Below, piece by piece: positions 1 to 9,577 of a DNA stretch of 64,000 nucleotides. Origin of the DNA: a virus. The notes beneath the pieces are model-generated. The model saw only the letters and a program-made list of their open reading frames with translations. It made no database searches and was not told the DNA's origin. How positions within the stretch are numbered: the stretch's first letter is position 1; each line of letters starts with the position of its first letter. Location of the stretch: IMG/VR virus record IMGVR_UViG_3300020470_000460, positions 1 to 64,000 of that record. One strand, given 5' to 3'. The position numbers and the translations under genes are program-made.

Positions 1-1712
1 ATATCTGTTATTTCACCGTTAAAGATGGTTGCTTCTGCTAAAGCACCAGTACCACCTATTGGCTCTCCATATCCGTCTTTTCTGTCATCTACGATATAAA
101 CTGAAGGTGCATCGGTATAACCCATGCCACCAGTCAACATTTCAATATTTGTAACTGATCCAGATGCTACAGTAACGTCTAATATCTGAGCACCGATAGG
201 GTTAACGATTTTGACTCTAGGAGGTGCCGTATACCCTCTACCACGGTTGGTAATCTGGATTTCGTATACTTGACCATCCTGGTTGATTTTTGATATTGCT
301 TGAGCATTAATTCCACCAATAGGAGCAGGATCAATGTAAACTACAGGTGCATTACTATAACCACTACCCATTGTATCAACGGTAATGGTTCCTATGTTAA
401 TTCTACCTTCACCATCAATAGTAGGAGGTGAGATGGTTGCTCCACCTGGATTCTTGAATGATATAGCAGGAATGAAGTCATATCCACTTCCACTATCAGT
501 AATAGTCAATGTATCGACCATTCCAGTCGTATCATTAACTGTAAGACTTAGTTTAGCAGGTGTGCCGTTAGGATTAGAAGGTGCAGCAACAATAGGGATC
601 GGTGGGTTATAAGAAGTGTAACCTTGACCACCATCGATCAAATTGATGTCTTTAATACCACCAATTAGAGATCTGGCAGTAGCATTCTTACCAGTCTTAC
701 TTGTAATTGCAACTTTAGGTGCAAAATCAAGTCTATACTTATTTCCACCAGTTTTGGGGATTAAAGCGGTAATTGTGCCATCATCAGCAACCTTAGCAAT
801 TGCTGAGGCTCCTGAACCATAAGAAGGAGGAGTATATTCAACAGAACGAATATGAATGGCATCAGCAGCTCCAATTTCATTTTTGAAGACCACTTTATCT
901 TCAAAAACGGTAAAATCGGTATATGGTTCTTGTAAACGTCCATTTTTGTTAATTACAAGTCCAATTTCAGAAGTTGGAGTGTAAGATTGGTCATTAATCC
1001 TTAATGGATAGAATTTGGTGTTTTGCCACTCTTGATAAGGGATTGCATCGCAAGTTTTGATCGGTTGATCCGAATATCCGACCAAATAAGTGACAGAAGT
1101 GAATTCTGAGTCATCAGACCCGATTTGGTCTCTTGGAGGGTCTTGGAAACGCAAATTAAACCCTTCAACGTAGTAATCTACGTTTGGCACCATCATTGTG
1201 TTGTAAGCAGTCACAATCAAGTGCTCTGCTGAAGGAGGAGCGACTGGAGTGCCTAAAAATGATAATGCAAAGACATTTTGGACTCCATCGAACAGCATGA
1301 ATGGATTTTCAAGCTGTTGCTTCTTCTTATTAAACTGTGGATAGGAAATACCTGGAGTAATGATAACATCAGGACCACGAGTTACCGATTCGTAGTAAAT
1401 TACCTCATTATCGATCATTATGGAGCCATCTTGCTCCTGGAATCCATCTATTCCTTCAATTTCTATCTTTTCATCGTACAGACCAATATCCTTAAGCAAA
1501 CTAGTTGCAGAGTCAAGTTGCTCGGAGGTATAACTGTCAAGATCAAGATATCTCAGTAAATTATTGAGTATATCGTAAGGTCTACCTGTTTTCTCTTGAG
1601 ATTTATAGTATTCAAACAAGAAGTTGACTAATTGTCTATCTTCGTGACGAATAAACTCAGGTAACTGATTTTCGACCCTATCAGAGACGTTGATATTCTT
1701 AGTAATCGGCAT
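1..1712 (-). CDS. Large virion structural protein in the gp7 position (3' end outside window)
   Basis: The frame is open from an ATG at 1712 to the window edge, giving at least 570 residues. It starts only 6 nt after the gp6 stop, so it is probably co-transcribed with gp6. The N-terminus is helical and charged. The C-terminal half repeats a motif of the form G-x-G-Y-x5-P-x-V-x-I about every 40-60 residues, seen for example as GGQGYTSYNPP, GSGYSNAPVVYI and GRGYTAPPRVKI. The same motif recurs in the 1378-aa protein at 5080-9216. In T4 the gene after 6 is baseplate wedge gene 7, and position suggests a similar wedge role, but I cannot recognise gp7 by sequence. It could instead be a cyanophage-specific baseplate or fibre protein. 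Confidence 0.8.
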   Translation of the reverse strand, partial: MPITKNINVSDRVENQLPEFIRHEDRQLVNFLFEYYKSQEKTGRPYDILNNLLRYLDLDSYTSEQLDSATSLLKDIGLYDEKIEIEGIDGFQEQDGSIMIDNEVIYYESVTRGPDVIITPGISYPQFNKKKQQLENPFMLFDGVQNVFALSFLGTPVAPPSAEHLIVTAYNTMMVPNVDYYVEGFNLRFQDPPRDQIGSDDSEFTSVTYLVGYSDQPIKTCDAIPYQEWQNTKFYPLRINDQSYTPTSEIGLVINKNGRLQEPYTDFTVFEDKVVFKNEIGAADAIHIRSVEYTPPSYGSGASAIAKVADDGTITALIPKTGGNKYRLDFAPKVAITSKTGKNATARSLIGGIKDINLIDGGQGYTSYNPPIPIVAAPSNPNGTPAKLSLTVNDTTGMVDTLTITDSGSGYDFIPAISFKNPGGATISPPTIDGEGRINIGTITVDTMGSGYSNAPVVYIDPAPIGGINAQAISKINQDGQVYEIQITNRGRGYTAPPRVKIVNPIGAQILDVTVASGSVTNIEMLTGGMGYTDAPSVYIVDDRKDGYGEPIGGTGALAEATIFNGEITD

Positions 1713-1717
1713 CTATC

Positions 1718-3814
1718 TTAGAAACAGGATTCGCTGACTGGATAATCGAAACTATCCGTTGGATAATCGATAATATTTATCCCAGTTGTATCACCGTAAT
1801 TATAACCATTAAAGTTATTAGGATCGAAGGTTGGGATTGACACATCGTTGATTGTGTAGTCAATTGGATTGACTTGGGGGTTGAATATTGTAGGATCTAC
1901 TCCTGGTGGGACTGTAACTGATCCACCAGCAGGTAATACCTGAATTGGTAGTCTCTCAGTGCCATCTGGGGTGCCCTGAATCGCTACAGGACCAACACAG
2001 ACTTGACCACTAGCATAATTAACGCTGCCTACTGAAGGATTGAGGGTTAACTCAGTCTCATCCCTCACAGTAACGAGAATTAGGTTTCCACGACCATCAT
2101 CTCTTATATTGACAGGTACCAAAACCTGATTATCAGCAGTAGTGCTAATTCCAGGGGTTGCAACCTGTGCTGAAGTCGAACCATCACTTAAAGTAAGATT
2201 TACAAGATCTTCTGTGTAACCAGTGGCATAAAATGTGCCAGATTTGACTACAGAGAAGGAAGGCTTACATTTTCCACCAGTTCCATCAGTATCATCGTCT
2301 GGAGTGCCAGAATAACCAGATGGATCGTAAAGTGGGTTACCAAAATCTAAACATTGGGTGAAAACTTGCCCAAAAGCAAATTGATCGATATTTTGACCCA
2401 AAGTCATCTGGGTTACATTACCAGAAATCGAAGGATCGGCATTATCTACCATTGCACCGAATTTAGATCCGTCTAAACGGTTTCCAAACCTATTTGTTTG
2501 ACCATTTTTGTTAAATGCGTCAATTCCTTGTAAAATCTTAGTTCCAAGTTGTGCTCCAGTCAAACTGGTGTCATTTCCGTTGTAATAAACGTAAGATTTA
2601 GGAATAACGTAGAAAATAGTTGGGTCAATGATGACTGGCTCGATAGAAGCAATAGAATACTTCAATAAATCCTTCTTAATCTTCTGTTTTGTTGTTGCAT
2701 TTAGCTTATTTCCCGTTTTTGGTCTAATTGCAACGTAAACTTTTCCATAAATCGGTGGATTTAGCTTCTCTCCACCAAATGCAGTCACTGATGCTGCTTG
2801 AGGATAGATTTCAGAGACAATATGCTCAAAATCGTTCTCTGTAACTGCCCTATTTTGGGTTGCATACGCTCTAGGTGCTCTAAACTTGACTGAAAGTGAT
2901 GTTTCACGATTTTCACCGTCTTGAGCAGCGTCTTTAGTAGTCAAACTAATGGAATTTGGACTTACAACACGTAAATCACTGTCTTGGACAGTGCCAATGA
3001 AGTTAAATCCCTTTGCACCGTTAGCTTCAACCCCATCTGTAGACACATATGAGATTCTAATGTACTCACCATCGATTAATTTACGTCCAATTGATCCATC
3101 TCCGAAAACAAGACGGTATCTCATGTCATCAGTCTCTTCCAAATAGTAAATTCTGGAAGTTCCATCAGCATTTGTAACATTTGCAGCAGGACTATAGGTA
3201 TCTGTCTCTGAAGATTGCTCAGTTGGAGATATATCTACAGTCAAAAGTCCTGTATCTACATTTTCATCAGGAATAATGTAGTCCTGACGTGTTGTATAGT
3301 CAACTGTGTAGTTATAAGTGAGTAAATTGCCTTGATATACTAAAACATTATCAAAAGTTGCTAATCCTGTGCCACTATCTACAGGCACTTGGATGTCTTG
3401 AGTCAATGCAAAGGTATAAGAGTCGAAATCATTGTCTGCAACAAAGACATCACCCTTCTTTAAGGTGCAAAACTCTGGAAAACTAGTACCATCTAGACCA
3501 ATACTAGTCTGTGCAAGGAGTTTAATACATGCTCTAGGTGCTTTTATTGATCTTGGAGTGTAATTTAACTGCTTTGCGATCCTTACAATGTTATCTCTGA
3601 CCGTTGCAGTCTCTAGAAATGCTTCGTTTAACGCCATGTTAGCGTTAAATGCTGTGTAATATGTGTTATATGCTAGAATATCGATCAAATATGATGCAGA
3701 ACTACCCTCAAAATCGTAATCAGTAAACTCTTTTCGAGTTCTGAGGTACGATCTGATCGATTCTTTGATCTCAAAGAAGTCTAACGACGTTAACTGTGAT
3801 GGAATGGCTGCCAT
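1718..3814 (-). CDS. gp6: Baseplate wedge subunit gp6
   Basis: This 698-aa protein matches the T4 gp6 / baseplate J-like family and is close to the T4 length of about 660. The N-terminus carries the family's helical segment (FEIKESIRSYLRTRKEF, near residues 13-29). It is followed by the conserved LAYNTYYTAFNANMALNEAF block and a NIVRIAKQLNYTPRS block near residues 77-91. In T4, gp6 forms the wedge ring that joins neighbouring wedges around the hub. The C-terminal ~170 residues are Pro/Gly/Thr-rich and look like an extension beyond the T4 core. Its start lies 1 nt from the gp25 stop, keeping the T4-like neighbourhood of gp25, gp6 and the next wedge gene. Confidence 0.92.
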   Translation of the reverse strand: MAAIPSQLTSLDFFEIKESIRSYLRTRKEFTDYDFEGSSASYLIDILAYNTYYTAFNANMALNEAFLETATVRDNIVRIAKQLNYTPRSIKAPRACIKLLAQTSIGLDGTSFPEFCTLKKGDVFVADNDFDSYTFALTQDIQVPVDSGTGLATFDNVLVYQGNLLTYNYTVDYTTRQDYIIPDENVDTGLLTVDISPTEQSSETDTYSPAANVTNADGTSRIYYLEETDDMRYRLVFGDGSIGRKLIDGEYIRISYVSTDGVEANGAKGFNFIGTVQDSDLRVVSPNSISLTTKDAAQDGENRETSLSVKFRAPRAYATQNRAVTENDFEHIVSEIYPQAASVTAFGGEKLNPPIYGKVYVAIRPKTGNKLNATTKQKIKKDLLKYSIASIEPVIIDPTIFYVIPKSYVYYNGNDTSLTGAQLGTKILQGIDAFNKNGQTNRFGNRLDGSKFGAMVDNADPSISGNVTQMTLGQNIDQFAFGQVFTQCLDFGNPLYDPSGYSGTPDDDTDGTGGKCKPSFSVVKSGTFYATGYTEDLVNLTLSDGSTSAQVATPGISTTADNQVLVPVNIRDDGRGNLILVTVRDETELTLNPSVGSVNYASGQVCVGPVAIQGTPDGTERLPIQVLPAGGSVTVPPGVDPTIFNPQVNPIDYTINDVSIPTFDPNNFNGYNYGDTTGINIIDYPTDSFDYPVSESCF

Positions 3815-3815
3815 T

Positions 3816-4229
3816 TTATGCCTTTTCTAGGAGAAAATCGACATTTTGCACTTCTTGCTGACCAACAATAGTGTAATCTATCGAAATATGGACTGAATTT
3901 ATATCATTTTCATCTCTAAGACCGACTCCAGTGCATACAACACGTGGTTCTAGTCGTTTGATACAGTTAAATATCTCACTTTTTATGGTATCTACTGAAA
4001 ATGGATCCCATGGTTCAAATAAAAGTGCCTTAACCCTAGACCCAATACTGGGTTGAAAAGGTCTTTCTCCGAACATAGTTAAAATGAGGTTACGAACAGA
4101 CTGCTTTATAGCATTCTCATTCTTAACCACACCAAAATCGCCAGTATTAGGATTCGCTTTGAAAGAGACTGCTAAGTCTTTGAATCCTCTGCTGACGTAT
4201 TTTTCAGATCTGAACCTGTAGGAGGGCAT
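3816..4229 (-). CDS. gp25: Baseplate wedge subunit gp25 (gpW/gp25 lysozyme-like family)
   Basis: This 137-aa protein is the length expected for T4 gp25 (132 aa). Typical family segments are visible: KNENAIKQSVRNLILTMFGERPFQP near residues 36-60, a conserved proline-phenylalanine block, and the W-x-P-F region LFEPWDPFS near residue 72. In contractile injection systems gp25 joins sheath to baseplate and helps start sheath polymerisation. A GATAAATA sequence on the coding strand (4251-4258) sits about 22 nt before the start, a good late promoter position. The next gene, gp6, begins 1 nt after its stop. Confidence 0.93.
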   Translation of the reverse strand: MPSYRFRSEKYVSRGFKDLAVSFKANPNTGDFGVVKNENAIKQSVRNLILTMFGERPFQPSIGSRVKALLFEPWDPFSVDTIKSEIFNCIKRLEPRVVCTGVGLRDENDINSVHISIDYTIVGQQEVQNVDFLLEKA

Positions 4230-4351
4230 ACTTCCTTACTTTTACTAAGATATTTATCACATCTTGGGTCAGTAATTAAGTATTTACAATATTCCCAACC
4301 GTTTTCCTTAAAGGAATCGGACATATCGACAGGTCTTTCTGGGTATCCCAT
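4172..4351 (-). CDS. Small hypothetical protein overlapping the gp25 start
   Basis: An ATG at 4351 opens a 59-codon frame that ends inside the first codons of gp25, overlapping it by about 58 nt in another frame. The predicted peptide has a mixed acidic/basic composition with a Trp-Glu-Tyr-Cys-Lys-Tyr segment and three cysteines. A consensus TATAAATA (4373-4380) lies about 22 nt upstream, which favours a real late gene. I recall similar short cyanophage proteins but cannot name a function. The long overlap with gp25 is the main reason for doubt. Confidence 0.5.
   Translation of the reverse strand: MGYPERPVDMSDSFKENGWEYCKYLITDPRCDKYLSKSKEVCPPTGSDLKNTSAEDSKT
4251..4258 (-). promoter_or_regulatory. 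Late promoter (GATAAATA) before gp25
   Basis: On the minus strand this reads GATAAATA, one mismatch from the T4 late box TATAAATA. It ends about 22 nt before the gp25 start, the spacing seen before many virion genes here. Confidence 0.6.
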
Positions 4352-4372
4352 TAATTCGACCCTATTATGTTT

Positions 4373-4380
4373 TATTTATA
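4373..4380 (-). promoter_or_regulatory. Late promoter (TATAAATA)
   Basis: This is a perfect T4-type late box on the minus strand, about 22 nt upstream of the 59-codon frame at 4172-4351 and upstream of gp25-gp6. Confidence 0.65.
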
Positions 4381-4391
4381 GGGTTTCCCGA

Positions 4392-4529
4392 CTATTTTCC
4401 TTGACCTCTATACCTTTTCTTTGCTCCATTACGTGAAGTAGCACTTATTTTTGTATTTTTTGACGATCCTTGCCTTGTTTTCTTCGCTGGAGGAGCGACA
4501 TAAGTGGTATTTCCAGAGTATAATGCCAT
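4392..4529 (-). CDS. Small basic virion-region protein
   Basis: An ATG at 4529 opens a 45-codon frame. The peptide is strongly basic, begins MALYSGNTTYVAPP, and is rich in Lys, Arg, Ser and Thr towards a KKRYRGQGK end. It fills the gap between the PAAR-like gene and the gp25 promoter almost exactly, and I recall near-identical small proteins next to gp25 in other cyanophages. No function is known to me. The basic tail could bind nucleic acid or act as a virion-associated peptide. Confidence 0.65.
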   Translation of the reverse strand: MALYSGNTTYVAPPAKKTRQGSSKNTKISATSRNGAKKRYRGQGK

Positions 4530-4546
4530 TTTTGGTTAGTTAACTA

Positions 4547-5080
4547 CTATGATGATAGCACAGTTGCATGCCCCCACGCAACTACAGATGAACAAGGGTA
4601 ACTAAATCCTGAAAATCCAACTCCTAGAGGGTCTAAGATACGTGCAATTGGTAATTTCAGAGCAAATACTGTTAAAGTTGTTGCCATAAGGATCCTAGTA
4701 TGTCCTACACCACCTCCATCTTCAATTGTAAGGGTGCTACAAGGGATTGGAGTAGGGGTTGGACACATCGCTTTACCACAAGGACACATGTATACAACAA
4801 TATTAGTACATACCGCTATATGTGGAGTGAAAGTATCCCCATGTAACATAATAGGAATACGATTTACCTGCACAGTTGCCCTATAAGGAGTAACAGGGAA
4901 TATAGGAATTAAAGGTTGAGGAGGCCACCAACAGGTATATTCCTTAATGACTATGCTGTAGGGGATTGGAGGGGTGCCACACGCTTGTACAGAGTGAATA
5001 GTGGATGGTATACACAATCCATGACCACTACAAGGTAGTCCATTTAGAGATGATACTGGTAATAGTGCACCAAATGCCAT
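4547..5080 (-). CDS. PAAR-like membrane-piercing spike tip protein
   Basis: The 177-aa sequence shows PAAR-type features: repeated Pro-x-Pro-Ile-Pro strands and a VNRIPIMLHGDTFTPH segment near residues 88-104. It ends with GGGVGHTRILMATTLTVF followed by LPIARILDPLG, the classic GHT...tVfvng.piAR.gD arrangement. Nine or more Cys plus several His could bind the metal that sharpens such tips. PAAR proteins cap the gp5/VgrG spike of contractile tails; T4 uses gp5.4. Its start overlaps the stop of the 1378-aa gene, so the two are translationally coupled. At 177 aa it is longer than minimal PAAR proteins of about 90-100 aa. Alternative: a generic Cys-rich structural protein. Confidence 0.7.
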   Translation of the reverse strand: MAFGALLPVSSLNGLPCSGHGLCIPSTIHSVQACGTPPIPYSIVIKEYTCWWPPQPLIPIFPVTPYRATVQVNRIPIMLHGDTFTPHIAVCTNIVVYMCPCGKAMCPTPTPIPCSTLTIEDGGGVGHTRILMATTLTVFALKLPIARILDPLGVGFSGFSYPCSSVVAWGHATVLSS

Positions 5081-8000
5081 TATAACCTCTTAGGAAAAAC
5101 TATATCATTAAGTGTCTCACCGTCAGTCCAAGAATTGTCCTCACTACACTCATCAAAGAATGGGTTACCATAATTCCTTAATCCTCTTCCTAATGCTATG
5201 ACTCCACCAGACAGATAGTTTCTAACTGCCATGATGCCATTATAAGCACCCATAAGCATTCTAGCGTTTGCACCAGATCCAGTCATACGTTGAGGATTAA
5301 TAGCAATAGAAGCATCCATACATTTATCTAGTGCTACACAGGCATCAAATAGTTCAGAAGTATTACAATACGTGCTTCCTGATTGACCATTACCATTAGC
5401 ATCATACCCACTATACACAGTAAGAGGTCCGTCTGATGCGTTAACTCCTCTAACGTAACTATCCCAACATTCATTAGGTGGTACACCACTATTACAACTT
5501 GCTACGGTTAATGCAGTATAATCTACAGAATGCGGAGTACCTGCTGGATCTCCTGCCGTAGGGTGTCCTAACCATGTCTGCACTGCTGCACTACTACTGA
5601 TATTATCACCAGCCCACATCTGCAATTGCTCTAACTCAGTATAGTTAGACCTGTTGTAATCATAAGTGTTTTCATCAAGACCCACAGGTACAAAGACCAT
5701 GTTACCAGGGTCTTGAGGGTCACGGTAACATCTGCCATCTATACTACTCCGCTTACATTTCCAAGTCTTCTCACCAGCATTAGTAGTTATAGGTCTCTTC
5801 TGCTGTAGGAAGGGGACTGGCATATCTCTAAGGAAATCCATGAATGCTGGTCCTTGACTACCACCAACATATCCTTCAATTTCCATTGATACTCTAAATG
5901 TTGCCTCCTTCTCTTTAGAAGCACAATACTTGTATGGTAACCATCCGAATGCTTTACGCTCTCCGTCTTCATTAGTATCCAAGTATGCACACGGCATATC
6001 AAACCACCGTGTAATATTATACAACCTAGGTTGTACCATACTAATACACTGATCCTGTCCGAAAGGACCATATAGATGGGACATGTTATTACCGAAGGTA
6101 TCTGCTTGATCTACAGCAGCTAGTGCGTATCCCATTGCACCATCTTGAAACTCCTGTACACCAGACTCATTTGCAGCAACATATTCAAACTGCTCTGCAT
6201 CTGGCATACCTGCTTTCATATTAGCAACACCATTAACCTCAACACATTCTGCTGGTAGATTAAAGCATAGTTTAGTTACATCATCATCTAAACCATCACC
6301 TGCTGCTCTTATGTAACTATCTGGCACTGTTACAGAAACCTGAGTAGCATTATTGGTAGGCATATCAGATGAATGACTCATAGACTCTTTAACCATCTCC
6401 CTAGTCATAGGATCCATATTTGAGGATAAAGGCTCCATAGAATAATCATCCATAGTTGCCTCATCTCTCACACCATACACTACATCCCTCTTCTCAAAGG
6501 TGTGATCCCATGCCTTATCCATACTCTCCGCAGCGGCTTCCATCTCCTTACCACCAGCTTGGAAGTTACCGTCCTTATCACGCACACCCTCATATTCAAT
6601 CTGCTCAGGATCAACTACATGCACCATGACATTATTTGCCTGACTATATCCTGCACCTGGGTCTACAACCCGCACTGCTCTAATGATACCCATCTCATCT
6701 AAGAGTGATATCTCAACCTCTGCTCTCTTCAGTCTGTATACATCCTTATTCTTATCTTCTGCATCAACCGATTCCGTAGAGGACTTCCACACTCTTGTAT
6801 GAGTATTCATATCCTGTGTTTGCAGAGAGGTATCTTCCTTATCAGGGTCTGCTATTGCTTTCTCTGCATCAGGATCCATTCCTAACTTATCTGCCATGAA
6901 ATCAGATGTATCATTAGGGGAGAAGTCATCTAATCCTTGCGGATCCATAACCTGTATGATTGGGTTTACGTACCCTCTACCACCATTAATAATAACAACT
7001 GATTTAATCTCTCCGTCATCTCCTACTATTGCTTCTAGTTTTGCCTCATCCATAGTACGCTTTGGAATGAGTGCTTTAGGATCTATCTCTACCTTCCAAT
7101 ATGATATCTTCTTAGGGAATTCATATGTCCCGCAGAATGCAGACTTATTAGGTATACCATATCCCGCTAGTATCTGTGCTCTACCCTGATCACCACCTGA
7201 AGTAAATTCCTCCTGATATGTAAACGGTGCGGGATCTACAGTCCTTTCAATATTCTTAACTCTAGTCTCTATAGTGTAATTACCTGCTGCAAGTGTCATG
7301 GGGAATATCTGTGTACCCATGCCACTAGCGTAAGTGATCTCCTGATCTATAAGGACATTGCTACTAGAGTCAGTGATCTTAAGGTATCCGTAGTTATCAG
7401 ACTCTACTGCTATAGAGTAGTCTCCGTTACTAGGTATAGTAACTGTCGCAGTGTGTATCTGCCATGTGCCTATATGAGGATCTACTGCGTCATCTGCGGG
7501 TTTAACTGGGTATATGCTGTAATCCTTCATCAACTGTGACCACGGCACTGCGGGATTATTAGGTGCACCTATGTGTACCCATGATCCTTTCTCCGCAAGT
7601 GATGTAGATATCTCCACAGCACCTACGGTAGTTAACCGCCAGGCTATGCAAGCAGGGTTGACATACCAATCATTATCTCTACTATTATCCCAAGTGAGCT
7701 CCATTATTCCGCACTTGAGCTCATCACCAAAATAATACACGGATACTATATCCCAACCATTAATCTTCTCACCTGGACCAAAATCACCAGTCCTTGTTAA
7801 GTAACGGAAGAAGATAATAGGAGTATCAGTATCTACAGTCCAGAATGATTCATTTACACCAGCACTACTAGCATCATGCAGTGATAGTTTAGTTTTAGTA
7901 GTATTCCATACATCAGAGTTGATCTCATAGTAATGACTATGATATGTCCATACAGGAGCACATTGTGGACATCCTTCAGCGTCAGTAGTATTAGGACAAC

Positions 8001-9216
8001 ACTTAGCGTTACTTAGAATATATTGTGAGGAGAAGATCGGACCATTCCAAGGATAAGTCGTATCATATAGGTAAAATACAAACTGAGAGTCATACATATC
8101 CTCGAATCCAAGGAAACGTGGTACAGCACCCTTTACGGCACCACTCAGACCGTATGACCACTCGAATAGTGCTTCGTTATCTAATATATCTACGTTATCA
8201 GGCCATCCCCAACCATTAACATTAGGTGGACCTTCAACATTATTACCATTTGAGTCACGCATCTGTCGATACATGAATTCAGACCATCCACCTGTTCCCC
8301 ATCCAGACTCTCCATAGGAGTATTGGTCGTCATCTGTGTAATCATACCACCCAGACTTGTTAATACTCTGTCCAGTAGGTCCAATCTTACCAATATCAAG
8401 GATGAGATCGGTTGGACTGTCTAAAGCACGTGTCTTAAAACCCCATCCTAGGATTCCTAGGTAAGAATATTCCCCTTTTAGTCTCTCTTTAGGAGGTATA
8501 GGACTATTGTCAGCGAGGTTTACCTCACTAGCAGGGTCTATAGTATAAAAATGGTCTGGGTCGGGGTGCAAATACTCATAGATGGGTGCTGGTACCTCAC
8601 CAGGAGAGCAATATGCCTGTGCATCTGCCTCTGAAGTGAAAACATATCCTAGAGTATCTACTTCTTTATATAAATTTCTTCCACATCCTACTCCATTTAA
8701 CCCAGTAGGGACATTTGTACCAACACATAACTGTGTATCATCGGGCCAATGGGAATAAAATGCCTTTAATGGCACAGAATTAGTAACCTGTCCTATCATA
8801 ATATAGAACACAGGTTTACCACTCCTAGGTTCAGGATTATACCCAGAAGCAGCACGTTGCCAACTTTCATTCTCGCAACCGAAGTCACGTCTCATTAACT
8901 GAGGATCACGACTATACTTGTGGTCGTCTTTGGATCCCCTATAAAATCTGAATATACCTACTCTTTCGTTTCCAGCAGCATTTACATTAGTAGGCTCTTC
9001 ATCACCAATGTAATGCACTACATCTTTACCCATAGGTAATGAACCAGGACCACCATCTTCAAAGGTGATACTGTACGCCATACCAGTACCTACACCAGGA
9101 TAGTCTCCTGATGTCCTGTAGTTACCAGATGAAGGTCTTTTAAAATCCTGATTGAAACCGCCACCCTTAATAGGATTAGGAAAGCTCCTACCAGTTTCCT
9201 GAATATAGGCTGGCAT
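5080..9216 (-). CDS. Giant multi-domain virion structural protein (1378 aa)
   Basis: No T4 homologue is recognisable. Around residues 139-262 there is a segment like DUF5648 (PF18885), with EYLHPDPDHFYTID followed by a G-x-L-G-W-G-F end. A second HYYEINSD segment follows near residue 430. Residues ~583-650 look like a PA14/beta-sandwich domain (TVTIPSNGDYSIAVESDNYG). Two copies of the G-x-G-Y repeat seen in the gp7-position protein occur near residues 743 and 852. Many Cys and Trp residues suit an exposed protein. It lies between a small coiled-coil gene and the PAAR gene, and a CTAAATA late box lies ~26 nt upstream. A baseplate-associated role in carbohydrate binding or receptor recognition is my inference. 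Confidence 0.75.
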   Translation of the reverse strand: MPAYIQETGRSFPNPIKGGGFNQDFKRPSSGNYRTSGDYPGVGTGMAYSITFEDGGPGSLPMGKDVVHYIGDEEPTNVNAAGNERVGIFRFYRGSKDDHKYSRDPQLMRRDFGCENESWQRAASGYNPEPRSGKPVFYIMIGQVTNSVPLKAFYSHWPDDTQLCVGTNVPTGLNGVGCGRNLYKEVDTLGYVFTSEADAQAYCSPGEVPAPIYEYLHPDPDHFYTIDPASEVNLADNSPIPPKERLKGEYSYLGILGWGFKTRALDSPTDLILDIGKIGPTGQSINKSGWYDYTDDDQYSYGESGWGTGGWSEFMYRQMRDSNGNNVEGPPNVNGWGWPDNVDILDNEALFEWSYGLSGAVKGAVPRFLGFEDMYDSQFVFYLYDTTYPWNGPIFSSQYILSNAKCCPNTTDAEGCPQCAPVWTYHSHYYEINSDVWNTTKTKLSLHDASSAGVNESFWTVDTDTPIIFFRYLTRTGDFGPGEKINGWDIVSVYYFGDELKCGIMELTWDNSRDNDWYVNPACIAWRLTTVGAVEISTSLAEKGSWVHIGAPNNPAVPWSQLMKDYSIYPVKPADDAVDPHIGTWQIHTATVTIPSNGDYSIAVESDNYGYLKITDSSSNVLIDQEITYASGMGTQIFPMTLAAGNYTIETRVKNIERTVDPAPFTYQEEFTSGGDQGRAQILAGYGIPNKSAFCGTYEFPKKISYWKVEIDPKALIPKRTMDEAKLEAIVGDDGEIKSVVIINGGRGYVNPIIQVMDPQGLDDFSPNDTSDFMADKLGMDPDAEKAIADPDKEDTSLQTQDMNTHTRVWKSSTESVDAEDKNKDVYRLKRAEVEISLLDEMGIIRAVRVVDPGAGYSQANNVMVHVVDPEQIEYEGVRDKDGNFQAGGKEMEAAAESMDKAWDHTFEKRDVVYGVRDEATMDDYSMEPLSSNMDPMTREMVKESMSHSSDMPTNNATQVSVTVPDSYIRAAGDGLDDDVTKLCFNLPAECVEVNGVANMKAGMPDAEQFEYVAANESGVQEFQDGAMGYALAAVDQADTFGNNMSHLYGPFGQDQCISMVQPRLYNITRWFDMPCAYLDTNEDGERKAFGWLPYKYCASKEKEATFRVSMEIEGYVGGSQGPAFMDFLRDMPVPFLQQKRPITTNAGEKTWKCKRSSIDGRCYRDPQDPGNMVFVPVGLDENTYDYNRSNYTELEQLQMWAGDNISSSAAVQTWLGHPTAGDPAGTPHSVDYTALTVASCNSGVPPNECWDSYVRGVNASDGPLTVYSGYDANGNGQSGSTYCNTSELFDACVALDKCMDASIAINPQRMTGSGANARMLMGAYNGIMAVRNYLSGGVIALGRGLRNYGNPFFDECSEDNSWTDGETLNDIVFPKRL

Positions 9217-9485
9217 TACTCACTAAGTTTTTCTTCTATCTTATTTAGTCTGTTTTCCACATGATTCATCTGAGCAAACACCGTATCGAGTAACTCTTTA
9301 AGATTTAGATACGTCGGACTACCAGGAGGTTTATACTTGATCATATCAGCACCTGGGGGAGGGATTTTTTGTAATCCCCCTTCTACCTGCTCTAATCTTT
9401 TGGTTAGGTTAGTGATCGCTTCGCTAATTTTTTGAAATGTCCAAGCAAAGAATTCTTCGTCAGAGTTAAACTGAGGTGTCTCCAT
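9216..9485 (-). CDS. Small coiled-coil protein upstream of the 1378-aa structural gene
   Basis: The 89-aa product has heptad-like helices at both ends (EEFFAWTFQKISEAITNL near residues 10-27; MNHVENRLNKIEEKLSE at the C-terminus) around a Pro/Gly-rich linker. Its stop overlaps the start of the 1378-aa gene, so the two are coupled. A trimerising adaptor or chaperone for the large protein is plausible, but nothing in the sequence proves it. Confidence 0.6.
   Translation of the reverse strand: METPQFNSDEEFFAWTFQKISEAITNLTKRLEQVEGGLQKIPPPGADMIKYKPPGSPTYLNLKELLDTVFAQMNHVENRLNKIEEKLSE
9242..9248 (-). promoter_or_regulatory. Late promoter (CTAAATA) before the 1378-aa gene
   Basis: CTAAATA on the minus strand lies inside the 3' end of the coiled-coil gene, about 26 nt before the start at 9216. 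The same heptamer precedes other virion genes in the window. Confidence 0.5.
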
Positions 9486-9577
9486 AATATGAATTCGCCA
9501 TTTTTTTAGACGCTAATTTTTTATAAGGTTAATGATATTACATATAACCAGTATGGTTAGCATTATTTGATTATATC

